From a bacterium (GTDB taxonomy: Bacteria > Sumerlaeota > Sumerlaeia > SLMS01), in the NCBI GenBank assembly GCA_016125005.1, contig WGMQ01000014.1:1-58103 (forward strand): a stretch of DNA of 58,103 bases. Reading direction: 5' to 3'. Positions within the stretch are counted from its first letter, which is position 1. Each line of letters begins with the position of its first letter. The position numbers and the translations under genes were made by a program. The notes beneath the pieces were generated by a model. The model saw only the letters and a program-made list of their open reading frames with translations. It was not told where the DNA came from and did not search any database. Positions 49,927-58,103 of this stretch are shown here, in pieces.

Positions 49927-51546
49927 TCAGGGAAACAGGATGATCCACAGGTCTGCCGGCGAGATCAGCACCAGCAGCGGCCCCACCAGGACAAGCTGCA
50001 CCACAAGCAACAGTCCGATCACCTGACGCATGCCCTCGGTCATTTCACGCATGCGCGCGACGTGGTGCAGGACATAGGCGAGCAGTGCCGGAACGACGAG
50101 GATCACCAGGCAAAGCCACGCGACGGATACGGTCGTCATCTGCGCCAGTAGTCTCATGAACGGCTCGGATTGCTCGGTTGTCAGAATCGCCGGCCTTGTG
50201 ATTGTAGGTATCGAAATCGACACGCGACTGATCGCCATGATCGCCGGAGTCGCGGGGACCAGGAATACCAGCGCCAGCACGACGCCGAGGCCACCAGACA
50301 TCAGCCTCAACCTGAAGGCCGCCGATGCTGTATAGACAAAGAGCCCCGCCGCGGCCGCACTGACGGCCAGTACTGCAATGCATCCGTACCATTCCGTCCC
50401 TGGCAGCTTCTGCAGGATCGCCAGTGCCGACACGGTACCCACGAGCCCCGCCAGTACGCCGTGCTGAAGCACGCGACGCAGATAGAACCAGCGGAATCCC
50501 AGCGGTTGGTAGAAGAGAAAGAACCGCGGCCCCTGCTGCTCGTCCGGTTCCAGACACCACGCCCCATGGGCACCTCCCAGGATCGCCCCGGTGAGACCAA
50601 GCATGACCAGCCCCTCTCCCAAGTACCACTCACCAGAAAGCGGAGAGCGCGGCATGTTGACGAGCCACGCGACGACTCCGAATCCCACGATCGCCATCAC
50701 GACCGTCGGAAGCGCCATGATGCGCCAATCGAGGGAACTGCGCCGCGTGCGCGTGATGGTGATCTGGATGCCGAGGCTTTCCAGGAACCCCTTGCGATCC
50801 ATCCCCGGCCGCGTCCAGCGCCGCGAAGCGATCATCAACTCCGCCACACCGAGACCCAGCGCCCCCAGGGCCACGTCGAACCACGTCATGTTGATGTTGG
50901 AGTACCTATCCATGGCGCCAGACACGAAGAAATACGCCATGTAGGCCACGTAGGTGCTCAGGAACCCCACGACCGCAGCCACCGGACCGTTCCCCTTCGC
51001 AAAGACCGCCCACGCCTGACCGATCATGCAGCACCCCACCGCCAGCAGCACGGAAGCCCCCGGCCCCAGCTTGGTAAGCGCCTCCATCGCCAGCGTCGAG
51101 ACCGCCTGTGTCTCGATGGGCGCCATGAATCGCGTGAGACCATAGCCGATCATCATCAGCGGGAAGAACAAAAGCGTCAGACAAATCCCCGCGATGGCCT
51201 TTGTCCAGTAGTGGCGCTGGAGCGACACGGGAAGCTGCTCCAGCAGCGTGCGGACGCCCGACTCCTCCTCCTCGCAGGTCAGCGACAACCCCACCGCGTA
51301 GCCGGTCACCAGCCAGAGCAGCTCGATCACGCCCCCCATATTGTTCGTCCCAAGGAACCCGCGCCCCACCACACCCGGCACCAGGCGCATCATCATATTC
51401 ACGCTCAGGTCGATCAGCAGCATCACCCCGACGGCGCTGCCAACGATCCGCACGCCGCGCCACAGGTCCTTGCCGAACGTGCCAAGACCCACGAGTGCCT
51501 GCCCCAGCCGCACACCCGGCGACATCGCGACAGTCGCGGCGCTCAT
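49927..51546 (-). CDS. ABC-2-type transporter permease
   Basis: 539 residues, hydrophobic, about twelve membrane helices. YAVGLSLTCEEEESGVRTLL followed by EQLPVSLQRHYWTKAIAGI matches ABC-2 permeases, where the E-x-E-x-G/R-T loop is the coupling helix that meets the ATPase. LEPDEQQGPRFFLFYQPLGF is a second, similar loop, so the gene looks like two fused half-permeases. It overlaps the ATPase gene by 4 bp. Substrate unknown; YtrA-type neighbours suggest an antibiotic, peptide or lipid exporter. Confidence 0.85.
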   Translation of the reverse strand: MSAATVAMSPGVRLGQALVGLGTFGKDLWRGVRIVGSAVGVMLLIDLSVNMMMRLVPGVVGRGFLGTNNMGGVIELLWLVTGYAVGLSLTCEEEESGVRTLLEQLPVSLQRHYWTKAIAGICLTLLFFPLMMIGYGLTRFMAPIETQAVSTLAMEALTKLGPGASVLLAVGCCMIGQAWAVFAKGNGPVAAVVGFLSTYVAYMAYFFVSGAMDRYSNINMTWFDVALGALGLGVAELMIASRRWTRPGMDRKGFLESLGIQITITRTRRSSLDWRIMALPTVVMAIVGFGVVAWLVNMPRSPLSGEWYLGEGLVMLGLTGAILGGAHGAWCLEPDEQQGPRFFLFYQPLGFRWFYLRRVLQHGVLAGLVGTVSALAILQKLPGTEWYGCIAVLAVSAAAAGLFVYTASAAFRLRLMSGGLGVVLALVFLVPATPAIMAISRVSISIPTITRPAILTTEQSEPFMRLLAQMTTVSVAWLCLVILVVPALLAYVLHHVARMREMTEGMRQVIGLLLVVQLVLVGPLLVLISPADLWIILFP

Positions 51547-52448
51547 GGCTTCTCCCTCCCGCCTGAAACGAGTTCCACGAAGGCGTCCTCGAGGCTCAGT
51601 TCCTCCGGAATTATCTGCGTCGGAGAAAACCGCCCCAGCTCCGCCACCGTCCCCTCGGCATCGAAGTCATCCACCGTCACCACCGCCTCGCGCCCGCGCC
51701 GCTTTACCGAGACCATGTTGGCGCAATTAATCCCCTTCGGCGGGTCGCCCTCAAAGACGAGCCGCACCCGCCGAAGCCGCGCCAGCATCGCGTCCACGCG
51801 CTCGCTGCGGATCAGCTTCCCATCGCGGATCACCCCCACATGATCCACCAGGCCGCTGATTTCGTTGATGAGATGCGAACTGATGAAAATCGTCCGCCCC
51901 TCCTCCATGTACTCGGAAAGAAGATCCTCCAGGATCGTCCGCCGCATCACCGGGTCGAGGCCACCCGTCGGCTCGTCCAGGATCAGGATCTCCGGATTGT
52001 AGGGCATCGCGATCAGCAGGCTCACCCGCGTCCGCTGCCCCTTGCTCAGCCCCTTCAGCTTCTGCGTCGGATCCAGCTCGAACAACTCCGTCAGTTGCTC
52101 CGCTCGCTCGCCATCCCACTCGCCCCGTCTATACGACGAGACGTAGGCGATCAACTCCGCCAGGCTCATCCATTCATAGAAGACCGGCATGTCCGGCACA
52201 TAACCCACCCGGCGCTTCACATCCACGTCACGAACCGCCGGGTCCATCGCCAGCACCTTCGCCCGCCCCTCGTCCGGCGTCAGCATTCCCATCAACATGC
52301 GGATCGTCGTCGACTTTCCCGCGCCGTTGAGACCAAGGAACCCGTACACCGATCCGCGCGGCACCTGAAGGTTCAGCCCGCGCACGGCCCACTTGCCGCC
52401 GAACCGCCGCCCCAGCCCCCGCGTCTCGATCGCCCAATTATCAGACAT
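51543..52448 (-). CDS. ABC transporter ATP-binding protein
   Basis: 301 residues from ATG 52446-52448. Walker A VYGFLGLNGAGKSTTIRMLM, Q-loop KRRVGYVPDMPVFYEWMSLA, signature LKGLSKGQRTRVSLLIAM (LSKGQ in place of LSGGQ), Walker B PEILILDEPTGGLDPVMRR and switch His IFISSHLINEISGLVDHVGV. The C-terminal ~80 residues carry the small accessory domain of CcmA/YtrB-like exporters. It overlaps the GntR gene by 8 bp and the permease by 4. An octamer (52127-52134) encodes Y-R with AGA. Confidence 0.95.
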   Translation of the reverse strand: MSDNWAIETRGLGRRFGGKWAVRGLNLQVPRGSVYGFLGLNGAGKSTTIRMLMGMLTPDEGRAKVLAMDPAVRDVDVKRRVGYVPDMPVFYEWMSLAELIAYVSSYRRGEWDGERAEQLTELFELDPTQKLKGLSKGQRTRVSLLIAMPYNPEILILDEPTGGLDPVMRRTILEDLLSEYMEEGRTIFISSHLINEISGLVDHVGVIRDGKLIRSERVDAMLARLRRVRLVFEGDPPKGINCANMVSVKRRGREAVVTVDDFDAEGTVAELGRFSPTQIIPEELSLEDAFVELVSGGREKP

Positions 52449-52866
52449 CGCCCTTCCTCCTGTCCTTGGTTGGAGTGCCCTCATCGGGATAAAGTTCCTT
52501 CATGCGCGCCTCAAAAAGACGCACCAGCGAACTGCGCGGATAACGATAGACGCGGGCCTGCGCCAGGAACGCATCGAGCAGCTTGCGCAGGTCATCCTCG
52601 ATGGCCGCATCGCTGAGACGCTCGCCCCCGCGATCGCTCGCAAAACACCCCTGCCCGGCGCGCGTATAGATCAGGCCCTCGCGCTCCAGGTCCGCATAGA
52701 CGCGGGCCACCGTGTTGCGATTCACGCGCAACTCCACCGCCACATCGCGGATCGAGGGAAGCTTGTCCCCCGCCCTCAGCCGCCCCGTCGCCAACGCCAG
52801 CTTCATCTGGTCGATGAGCTGCTGGTAGATCGGCTTGGGACTATGGAGATCGACATCGAAGATCAT
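52441..52866 (-). CDS. GntR-family regulator, YtrA-type
   Basis: 141 residues from ATG 52864-52866, just after AGGAGGGG. N-terminal winged helix: KPIYQQLIDQMKLALATGRL, GDKLPSIRDVAVELRVNRNT and DLEREGLIYTRAGQGCF. The short C-terminal part (~75 residues, helical) is the YtrA signature; there is no large ligand domain. YtrA-type proteins repress the ABC exporter operon they head and respond to its substrate. It is first in the operon and sits behind a palindromic promoter. Several one-mismatch relatives of the octamer lie in its reading frame (near 52546, 52665 and 52694). Confidence 0.92.
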   Translation of the reverse strand: MIFDVDLHSPKPIYQQLIDQMKLALATGRLRAGDKLPSIRDVAVELRVNRNTVARVYADLEREGLIYTRAGQGCFASDRGGERLSDAAIEDDLRKLLDAFLAQARVYRYPRSSLVRLFEARMKELYPDEGTPTKDRRKGDV

Positions 52867-52880
52867 GGTCCCCTCCTGTT

Positions 52881-52921
52881 CCAACTGTCTTATTTGTACT
52901 ATGACAGTTGGGGTTGGTCAA
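52881..52921 (-). promoter_or_regulatory. Promoter and probable autorepression operator of the GntR-ABC operon
   Basis: Read on the minus strand: -35 TTGACC (complement of 52916-52921), a 17-bp spacer and -10 TACAAA (complement of 52893-52898). A 9-bp inverted repeat CCAACTGTC (52881-52889) / GACAGTTGG (52903-52911) brackets the -10, so its binding would block RNA polymerase. The predicted RNA start is ~20 bp before the GntR ATG. YtrA-type repressors use palindromic operators of this kind. Confidence 0.7.
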
Positions 52922-53045
52922 GAGGGAAGTGGAGGGGGGATGCCCAGAGCGCGCAAAACGCAGGCCGGAAGACAACAAAATACTCCTTACGAATCACGTT
53001 GATGCACCCTGAACTACGGTCAGTCCTCCCTGCCAGAGAACAACT

Positions 53046-56000
53046 ATGACGAAACCCCCGGCTTCGCTCCTTACGAAGATTTTCTCGCATCTGGGAATCA
53101 TGACCGCATCCATGCTGTCTAGTCTCGACGCTGGGGCACAGCCTGCGACCGTCGAGATCATCTCGCCCGCGGCTGATTTGACCGTGCCTCAGTCGGCGGA
53201 GTTCGAGGACTTTACTCTCGGCTTGAACATCACGTCAGGAAGCGTGGATCGAATCGAGTGGAGGGTTAATTCCGGCGCTTGGCAGTCGGTCGCGGTCCGG
53301 GCGAACACAGACGGCGACGCCATCATCGATGAGTTTGGTGCTGGGCCTTCGACTCTGCTCTCTCCCATGACTGTCCCAGTCGACATCCAAGCGGGTAATA
53401 GCCGCTGGGAGAGGGGTGTTCTGCCATCCAGCGTTAGCGACCCACCCATGCCGGTTCCTCCGGGCGCGGACCAGCGCATGCTCGCGGGGGAAGTCAATAA
53501 CTTCGATCGGGCCATCCAGCGAACGATTCAACTCACGGATGACGTGTCACGGACAGAGTACGAGGTTTCGACTGAGCTTCTGGTTTGGACGAGCACGAAC
53601 GCGATCGGTTCATTTACCAGTCAGTTCTGTGGGCTCGCGTTGAATCTCTCTGATAGTCGGGATGCCGGATACCTTGTATCCTTGCGAATGGATAAGTCCA
53701 GCGGCGGAGATAGCTATCTGTCTCTGGTCCGGATAGGCCCCGGATTGAACTCAGTATCCGGATCGACACTAGGGAGAGTCTATTTCGAGACCTCATCCAG
53801 TTCGCTTCCCGTATATCCGTCGGGGCCCTCTGTTTTGCGCACCGAGGCGGGTGCCCCGTTCAATCGATGGCTCAAGATCCGTGCAGAAGTTTCTGGCGCC
53901 CGCATAAGGGTCTTTCTGGGCAACGAGAGCGATCCAGTCCTCGATTACACCGACACCTCCGCCTCAAGCCGCTCGTCCGGTCTGACGGGGATTTTCATGG
54001 AGGATCCTTACACTTCCATTCAAGGCACCACGGGCAACCTGATTGCCTTCTTCGATCAGTTTAATCTGACGGCGGATTTTGCATTACCTCTGCAGGTTCC
54101 ATTGGGTGTCGGAACCAATTCAATTCAGTTCCGGGCATTCGATGGAGATACCCTGGTTTCACCAACAGCAACGCGCACGATAGTTCGGGAGGCGTTCAGT
54201 CGTGAACCGATCGTTCGGAATCAACCGTTGGTCAGGTATGGGCTGGGGACGTTGGAGACAGCTTCCTTCATGCCTTCGGGCGTCCATGTTGTTTCTGCTG
54301 GGGCCGGCGGCGCTTATCTTTGGAATCTTGAGGATGAAACGATCATCCGCAGGTTCTCCGCCCCCGAACATTCGATCCGGGCCGTGGCAGTATCTCCGGA
54401 CGGAACCAAGCTGGTAACGGCATCGCGGGACAAGACAGCGAAGGTGTGGGATATTGCGACTGGATCTGATCTCATCACATTTCGTCAGCATTCCGGCCAG
54501 CTCACTTGTGTCGCATTCTCAAAGGATGGATCGCTGGTGGCAACTGGGGCTGAGCACGAGACATCCTCCCGCGGTGTCAGGCTGTGGAACACGAATGACG
54601 GTAGCGTGGTACGGATACTTAGCGGGCACAACTACAGTGCGGAATCGCTGGCATTCTCGCCCGACAACTCAAAGCTCCTAGTAGGCGGAGGCGGCGGAGA
54701 AAGCACGGCAATCCTGTACGACCTGAACACGGGGTTACAGGTAAGGACTCTGTCGGACGGCGTTTTTGGCATTGATGCAGTGGATTTCACCAGCGATGGG
54801 GGGACAATCCTCACCTCCGGACTCTACGGGTCGGACACCAAACTGTGGCGAGCCTCGACTGGGAGTCCGATTCTCACTCTGGGAGGGCAATCAAACCCAA
54901 TCTCATCCGCCTCTTTCTCTCCCACCGACTCATCGGTCATTGGCATCTCCGGCACTACGGCGACGCTTTGGGAGACCGAGTTTGGGTCGAGACTCAGATC
55001 GTTCGAGGGTCATGAGGCAGCGCTTCGCAGCGCCAGGTGGTCGTCCGACGGGACGGGAATCGTGACGACAGCCGAGGACAACCTGGTGAAGACGTGGGAG
55101 GCAAGAAGTGCTACCGCCCTCCATACGCTGACCGGGCATTCGGCTGAAACCAACAGCGTTGCATTCTCCCCCAACGGCCAACTTGTGGTGACCGGTTCAG
55201 CGGGCGGTATCACGACCGTATGGTCGAAAGACAACGGTGTTGCCTTGTCGGCTTTCGGCGGAGATAGAGGTCCCGTCAACGCGGTGGCGTTCTCCGCCAG
55301 TGGAGGAAGGCTCGCGGCTGCCTTGAGCGATGGAGTCTCGACTGTGTGGGACATGGAATCCGGGGCCGAGGTCGCAGCGTTGCGGGGTGGCGTCGGTGCG
55401 CCACTAGGCCTGGACTTCTCGCCTACCGATGAGGATTTGCTGCTCACCGCAGACGCCGACGCCACAGTCCGGCTGTGGCGAGTTGAGTCGAGCTATCAGG
55501 TCAGATCATATCCCCATGATGCTCCGGTCACTTCGGTTGCGTTCTCACCTTCTGGAGATCGCTTCGTGGCGGGCGATCGTGGGAGTACAGCTACCATCTG
55601 GAATCTGAATGGAGGGACGAAGCAATTCACGCTGCGAGGCCACGCTGCCGCGGTCACCTCGGTTGTCTTTTCGCCCGATGGCCAGCTGGTCGCGACAGGC
55701 TCAGAGGACTACGCAGTCAACATCTGGGACGCGGCCACTGGTCGGTTGCTTCGAACCCTGCGCGGAGAGACGGGCTATGTGAACTCACTGGCCTTCTCAC
55801 CGGACAGCAAGCGGCTACTTGCTGGTACAGGCGAGGATTACTGGGCCGAGTACCAGCACATCGCGATCCTCTGGGATGTTGCCACGGGCAACCAGGTCAT
55901 GCGATTCCTCGGTCATGGAGACGACGTCTCGGCCGTCGCAATATCTCCCGACGGCAAGCAGGTTCTGACGGGCTCGCGCGATGGAACGAGCATGCTGTGG

Positions 56001-58103
56001 GATGCGAATACGTCTATTCGCGAGCGCGACAAGATCATTATCGTGGCAGGGGGAGGGGAGGACGACAACTCCATCGCCTACGAAACGCGAGCTCTTGCAG
56101 ACAGAGCCTACATGGTATCCAGCATCCGCGAGGTTCCGTCAGAGGATATTCTGTACCTTTCCTCATTCCGGGAATCCGTTCACGGCGATGTGATCGATGG
56201 TCCGGCGACCCGTCAGGCGCTGGAATCGGGACTGCGGGATTTTGCCGCGGACGCCCGTCGACTCACCGTCATGATGTTTGACCACGGTGACGTGGATTCC
56301 TACCAAGGTCGCGACTCCTACTACTTCTACTTCGACATCAGTCCCCGAGAATGGATCAGTGGGCGAGAGTTGGACGATCTGCTCGATGAAATCCAATCGG
56401 GCTTCGATCCGCTGCCGGATCTTAATCTCTACATTGACATGTGCTATGCTGGAGGATTTGTCCGCCACTGCTCCGGAGCGCCTCCAAGTACAGGTCGCAC
56501 AGTAATCGCCAGCACGGCGGAGGATAGACTTGCCAGCTATGCAGGCGCCAACGCTGACCTGAGTTTTTCCGCGTTCTTCCTCAGTTCCGTGCAGGAGGGG
56601 AACACGTTCCTCTCCGCCTTCAACCGGGCCTCGCTCAATATTCGTGCGCTGAACATTCCACCCGAAAAACCTCAGCTTCCTGTGATGGATGATGACGGCG
56701 ACGGTGTCTATACGGGAGCCGACGGCGGGCGTGCGACATCTCAGCACTTGGGCCGGTCTGACGTCCGCTTTGCAAGCATCCCTCCTGAGATTCAGTCGAT
56801 CTCTCCCCCACAATCATTCTCTTCCCCTCGGGAAGTGACCCTTTACGCCGAGATGGCAGCGGGAACCGTCGACAGTGTCAGGATCTATGTGGCCAGCGAC
56901 TCCGCAGAGTACCCGGATGGGATCCCGATCACGAACTTGCAGACCTTCACGCTCAACCGTGTGTCCGGCTCCCGATGGGAAGTCACCTTGCCGCCGTCGA
57001 CGTTTCGATCCTCTGGATCTTACAATGTGCTTTATCAGGCATCCCGACGCGAGTCATCCCTGTCATCGCTCGAACTCTTCGCTCGCTCGAAGAGCACCAC
57101 CGTTTCCATTGGAGTGCTCGAACCCGACCTCTACGAGTTCGAGCCATTCAATGATGACTCACGTGGGTCCACGTCTAATCTGCTCTCAATTTCCGGCCAA
57201 CAACGCCATACCCTGCACGAAGCGTCTGATCAGGATTGGGGAATTGCCTATGTCGACGGGCGAGGTACCTACAAACTCTCCTTCCGCAACATGATCGTGC
57301 CTGCGGGGCATGTGCTGAAATTCTTCGTCTATCAGCCCGGCGCAACGACGTCGTACACGGCATACAGCAGTTCTCAAGCCTTCGAGGGAGCCCTTAGTAT
57401 CCCACTTGGATCGACAGTCGGCTTCTTTGAGTACCAAGTTCGACTCTGCAACTCGGCAAGTCCTCAGCAAGGTTGCGTGGACCCAGATCCTCTCCTCACT
57501 GCCTGTCAGTACACCGTCGCTCTCGAGTCCTCCAGCGCCGGCGGGCAAGGCTCGGCCATACAGATCGATCCTTACCGGGTTTCGGTCCCCATAGCCATGG
57601 ACGACCTTGATCCGGCGATCTATCGGGGGGCCCGGATTTACCGCATCAGTGCCTACGATCAGGCTGGAGCGCAGGGAGTGCTCGTGCCGGGTGCTGGCGA
57701 TTTGACAGTCGCATTCGGCCCACAACCCTGCGATTGTCCACCTGCCCGCCCGGGTCTCGGGTCCAACAGCAGCTGCTTCGAAGTGATTGATTCGCTCGGA
57801 TCAGCGTACTCTCGATCCTTCGACAGTCTCTACTATCGCGTTGTTCTGGTTCGGCGAAATAATTCAACGGAAGAGAAACAGGGCCTTGCATCATCTGGGA
57901 CGTTCATTCTTGGCCTTGATGCGGACAGGACCACGTTCTGTACTGGGTTTTCCAACAGCACGCCCAGCATCATCATCACCTCTCCTGCGTCCGATCAATC
58001 CGTCCCCAATGCGACGACGACCTTTGCTTTCTCCGGCACGGCGTCGGACAGCGATGGTTCTGTCGCGTCTATACGTTGGCGTGTGAATGGGGGCGCGTTC
58101 CAG
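53046..58103 (+). CDS. Giant secreted WD40-repeat protein with a caspase-like (clan CD) domain, 3' end outside the window
   Basis: At least 1686 residues, no stop to the window edge. Signal peptide LLTKIFSHLGIMTASMLSSL with a DAGAQ cleavage region. Modules in order: Ig-like (~35-100; RIEWRVNSGAWQ), LamG-like sandwich (~140-345), then 14 WD40-type repeats (~395-995; e.g. VTSVAFSPSGDRFVAGDRGS, VNIWDAATGRLLRTLRG), enough for two seven-bladed propellers. The caspase-like domain (~998-1190) has HIS-containing MMFDHGDVDSYQ (His1080) and LYIDMCYAGGF (Cys1133), the clan CD dyad spacing. A PPC-like domain (~1358-1420; DQDWGIAYVDGRGTYKLSF) and another Ig-like domain (IRWRVNGGAFQ) follow. Codon use is more AT-rich than in its neighbours. 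Confidence 0.85.
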   Translation, partial: MTKPPASLLTKIFSHLGIMTASMLSSLDAGAQPATVEIISPAADLTVPQSAEFEDFTLGLNITSGSVDRIEWRVNSGAWQSVAVRANTDGDAIIDEFGAGPSTLLSPMTVPVDIQAGNSRWERGVLPSSVSDPPMPVPPGADQRMLAGEVNNFDRAIQRTIQLTDDVSRTEYEVSTELLVWTSTNAIGSFTSQFCGLALNLSDSRDAGYLVSLRMDKSSGGDSYLSLVRIGPGLNSVSGSTLGRVYFETSSSSLPVYPSGPSVLRTEAGAPFNRWLKIRAEVSGARIRVFLGNESDPVLDYTDTSASSRSSGLTGIFMEDPYTSIQGTTGNLIAFFDQFNLTADFALPLQVPLGVGTNSIQFRAFDGDTLVSPTATRTIVREAFSREPIVRNQPLVRYGLGTLETASFMPSGVHVVSAGAGGAYLWNLEDETIIRRFSAPEHSIRAVAVSPDGTKLVTASRDKTAKVWDIATGSDLITFRQHSGQLTCVAFSKDGSLVATGAEHETSSRGVRLWNTNDGSVVRILSGHNYSAESLAFSPDNSKLLVGGGGGESTAILYDLNTGLQVRTLSDGVFGIDAVDFTSDGGTILTSGLYGSDTKLWRASTGSPILTLGGQSNPISSASFSPTDSSVIGISGTTATLWETEFGSRLRSFEGHEAALRSARWSSDGTGIVTTAEDNLVKTWEARSATALHTLTGHSAETNSVAFSPNGQLVVTGSAGGITTVWSKDNGVALSAFGGDRGPVNAVAFSASGGRLAAALSDGVSTVWDMESGAEVAALRGGVGAPLGLDFSPTDEDLLLTADADATVRLWRVESSYQVRSYPHDAPVTSVAFSPSGDRFVAGDRGSTATIWNLNGGTKQFTLRGHAAAVTSVVFSPDGQLVATGSEDYAVNIWDAATGRLLRTLRGETGYVNSLAFSPDSKRLLAGTGEDYWAEYQHIAILWDVATGNQVMRFLGHGDDVSAVAISPDGKQVLTGSRDGTSMLWDANTSIRERDKIIIVAGGGEDDNSIAYETRALADRAYMVSSIREVPSEDILYLSSFRESVHGDVIDGPATRQALESGLRDFAADARRLTVMMFDHGDVDSYQGRDSYYFYFDISPREWISGRELDDLLDEIQSGFDPLPDLNLYIDMCYAGGFVRHCSGAPPSTGRTVIASTAEDRLASYAGANADLSFSAFFLSSVQEGNTFLSAFNRASLNIRALNIPPEKPQLPVMDDDGDGVYTGADGGRATSQHLGRSDVRFASIPPEIQSISPPQSFSSPREVTLYAEMAAGTVDSVRIYVASDSAEYPDGIPITNLQTFTLNRVSGSRWEVTLPPSTFRSSGSYNVLYQASRRESSLSSLELFARSKSTTVSIGVLEPDLYEFEPFNDDSRGSTSNLLSISGQQRHTLHEASDQDWGIAYVDGRGTYKLSFRNMIVPAGHVLKFFVYQPGATTSYTAYSSSQAFEGALSIPLGSTVGFFEYQVRLCNSASPQQGCVDPDPLLTACQYTVALESSSAGGQGSAIQIDPYRVSVPIAMDDLDPAIYRGARIYRISAYDQAGAQGVLVPGAGDLTVAFGPQPCDCPPARPGLGSNSSCFEVIDSLGSAYSRSFDSLYYRVVLVRRNNSTEEKQGLASSGTFILGLDADRTTFCTGFSNSTPSIIITSPASDQSVPNATTTFAFSGTASDSDGSVASIRWRVNGGAFQ

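Larger units (their letters stand above)
2776..58074. repeat. Dispersed octamer GTCTATAC / GTATAGAC, 21 exact copies
   Basis: Read by eye on both strands. GTATAGAC starts at 12829, 13746, 32372, 34887, 35241, 35484, 37726, 40472, 49832 and 50330. GTCTATAC starts at 2776, 33039, 33849, 36486, 37372, 39011, 41790, 47757, 52127, 56706 and 58067. In the GTATAGAC orientation the base before is C or T in 19 of 21 copies and the base after is A or G in 20 of 21. Twenty copies lie inside genes, one (39011) between genes. Close variants: ATCTATAC (32455, 33319, 39056), its complement GTATAGAT (52665), TTCTATAC (578) and GTCTATAT (14785). Equal base frequencies predict about two copies in this length; the GC-rich composition predicts fewer. 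Confidence 0.85.

Noticed and set aside
48043..51843. Two long plus-strand reading frames (702 and 557 codons) opposite the 660-residue and permease genes
   Set aside because: Their products are Arg/His/Gln/Pro-rich without domains and mirror well-formed minus-strand genes; long antisense frames are expected in GC-rich DNA.
52540..52705. TAGACGCGGGCC words in the GntR gene as a repeat pair
   Set aside because: Both encode A-R-V-Y in helices of the same protein; codon usage is enough to explain the match.
52899..53090. 63-codon minus-strand frame between the GntR and caspase genes
   Set aside because: No ribosome-binding site or recognisable domain, and it overlaps the signal-peptide end of the plus-strand gene.
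1..58103. tRNA, rRNA, CRISPR arrays, insertion sequences and phage genes
   Set aside because: None seen: no cloverleaf with a GTTCGA arm outside genes, no regularly spaced direct repeats and no transposase or integrase motif.

Overview
The window is GC-rich bacterial DNA packed with short-spaced or overlapping genes. It encodes a diderm (outer-membrane) cell: a type II secretion / type IV-pilus-like operon, a Wzm/Wzt polysaccharide exporter with glycosyltransferases, a lipoprotein, and several very large secreted beta-rich proteins. Two TIGR04073-type (exosortase-system-associated) proteins, carboxypeptidase-regulatory-like repeats, a DUF4912 protein and a secreted WD40-caspase point to a free-living member of the planctomycete/FCB-like candidate phyla. 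The phylum is inference; there is no rRNA gene here.

Layout. 1-0.9 kb: end of a DUF4912 protein, a terminator, and a small ribbon-helix-helix protein with a histone-H1-like tail. 0.9-10.3 kb (minus): gspE-F-H-I-J-K-L-M-C-like operon, without gspD or gspG. 10.6-16.7 kb: ABC-2 polysaccharide permease (plus) converging on a minus operon of Wzt ATPase, FkbM-like protein and three glycosyltransferases; trpF lies just upstream. 17.6-21.4 kb: recF, a DUF4143 ATPase behind twin palindromes, and ribBA. 21.5-30.6 kb: a membrane-anchored helical-repeat protein, a thioredoxin-like/CBM48 secreted protein, dihydroorotase, a 970-residue Ig-like ladder protein and the TIGR04073 pair. 30.8-37.1 kb (plus): a secreted glycosidase-like/propeller protein, a TPR protein and a Ycf46-like AAA ATPase. 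37.1-43.5 kb (minus): histidine kinase, response regulator, thioredoxin-like protein, plsY and der. 43.6-46.3 kb: ECF sigma factor with a putative membrane anti-sigma factor, a secreted protein and a lipoprotein. 46.5-52.9 kb: MocR regulator, then a GntR-ABC exporter operon. 53.0-58.1 kb: an unfinished reading frame for a secreted protein with 14 WD40 repeats and a caspase-like His/Cys dyad.

The strongest unexplained signal is a dispersed octamer, GTCTATAC/GTATAGAC. I count 21 exact copies, in both orientations and all reading frames, mostly inside genes and often forcing rare ATA, AGA or CTA codons. Eighteen copies lie right of 32 kb. A tandem pair of its CTATACA core sits in the putative promoter of the ribbon-helix-helix/H1-like gene, which makes that protein a candidate reader of the motif (inference).

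All coordinates, motif counts and domain calls were made by eye. No database search was run.
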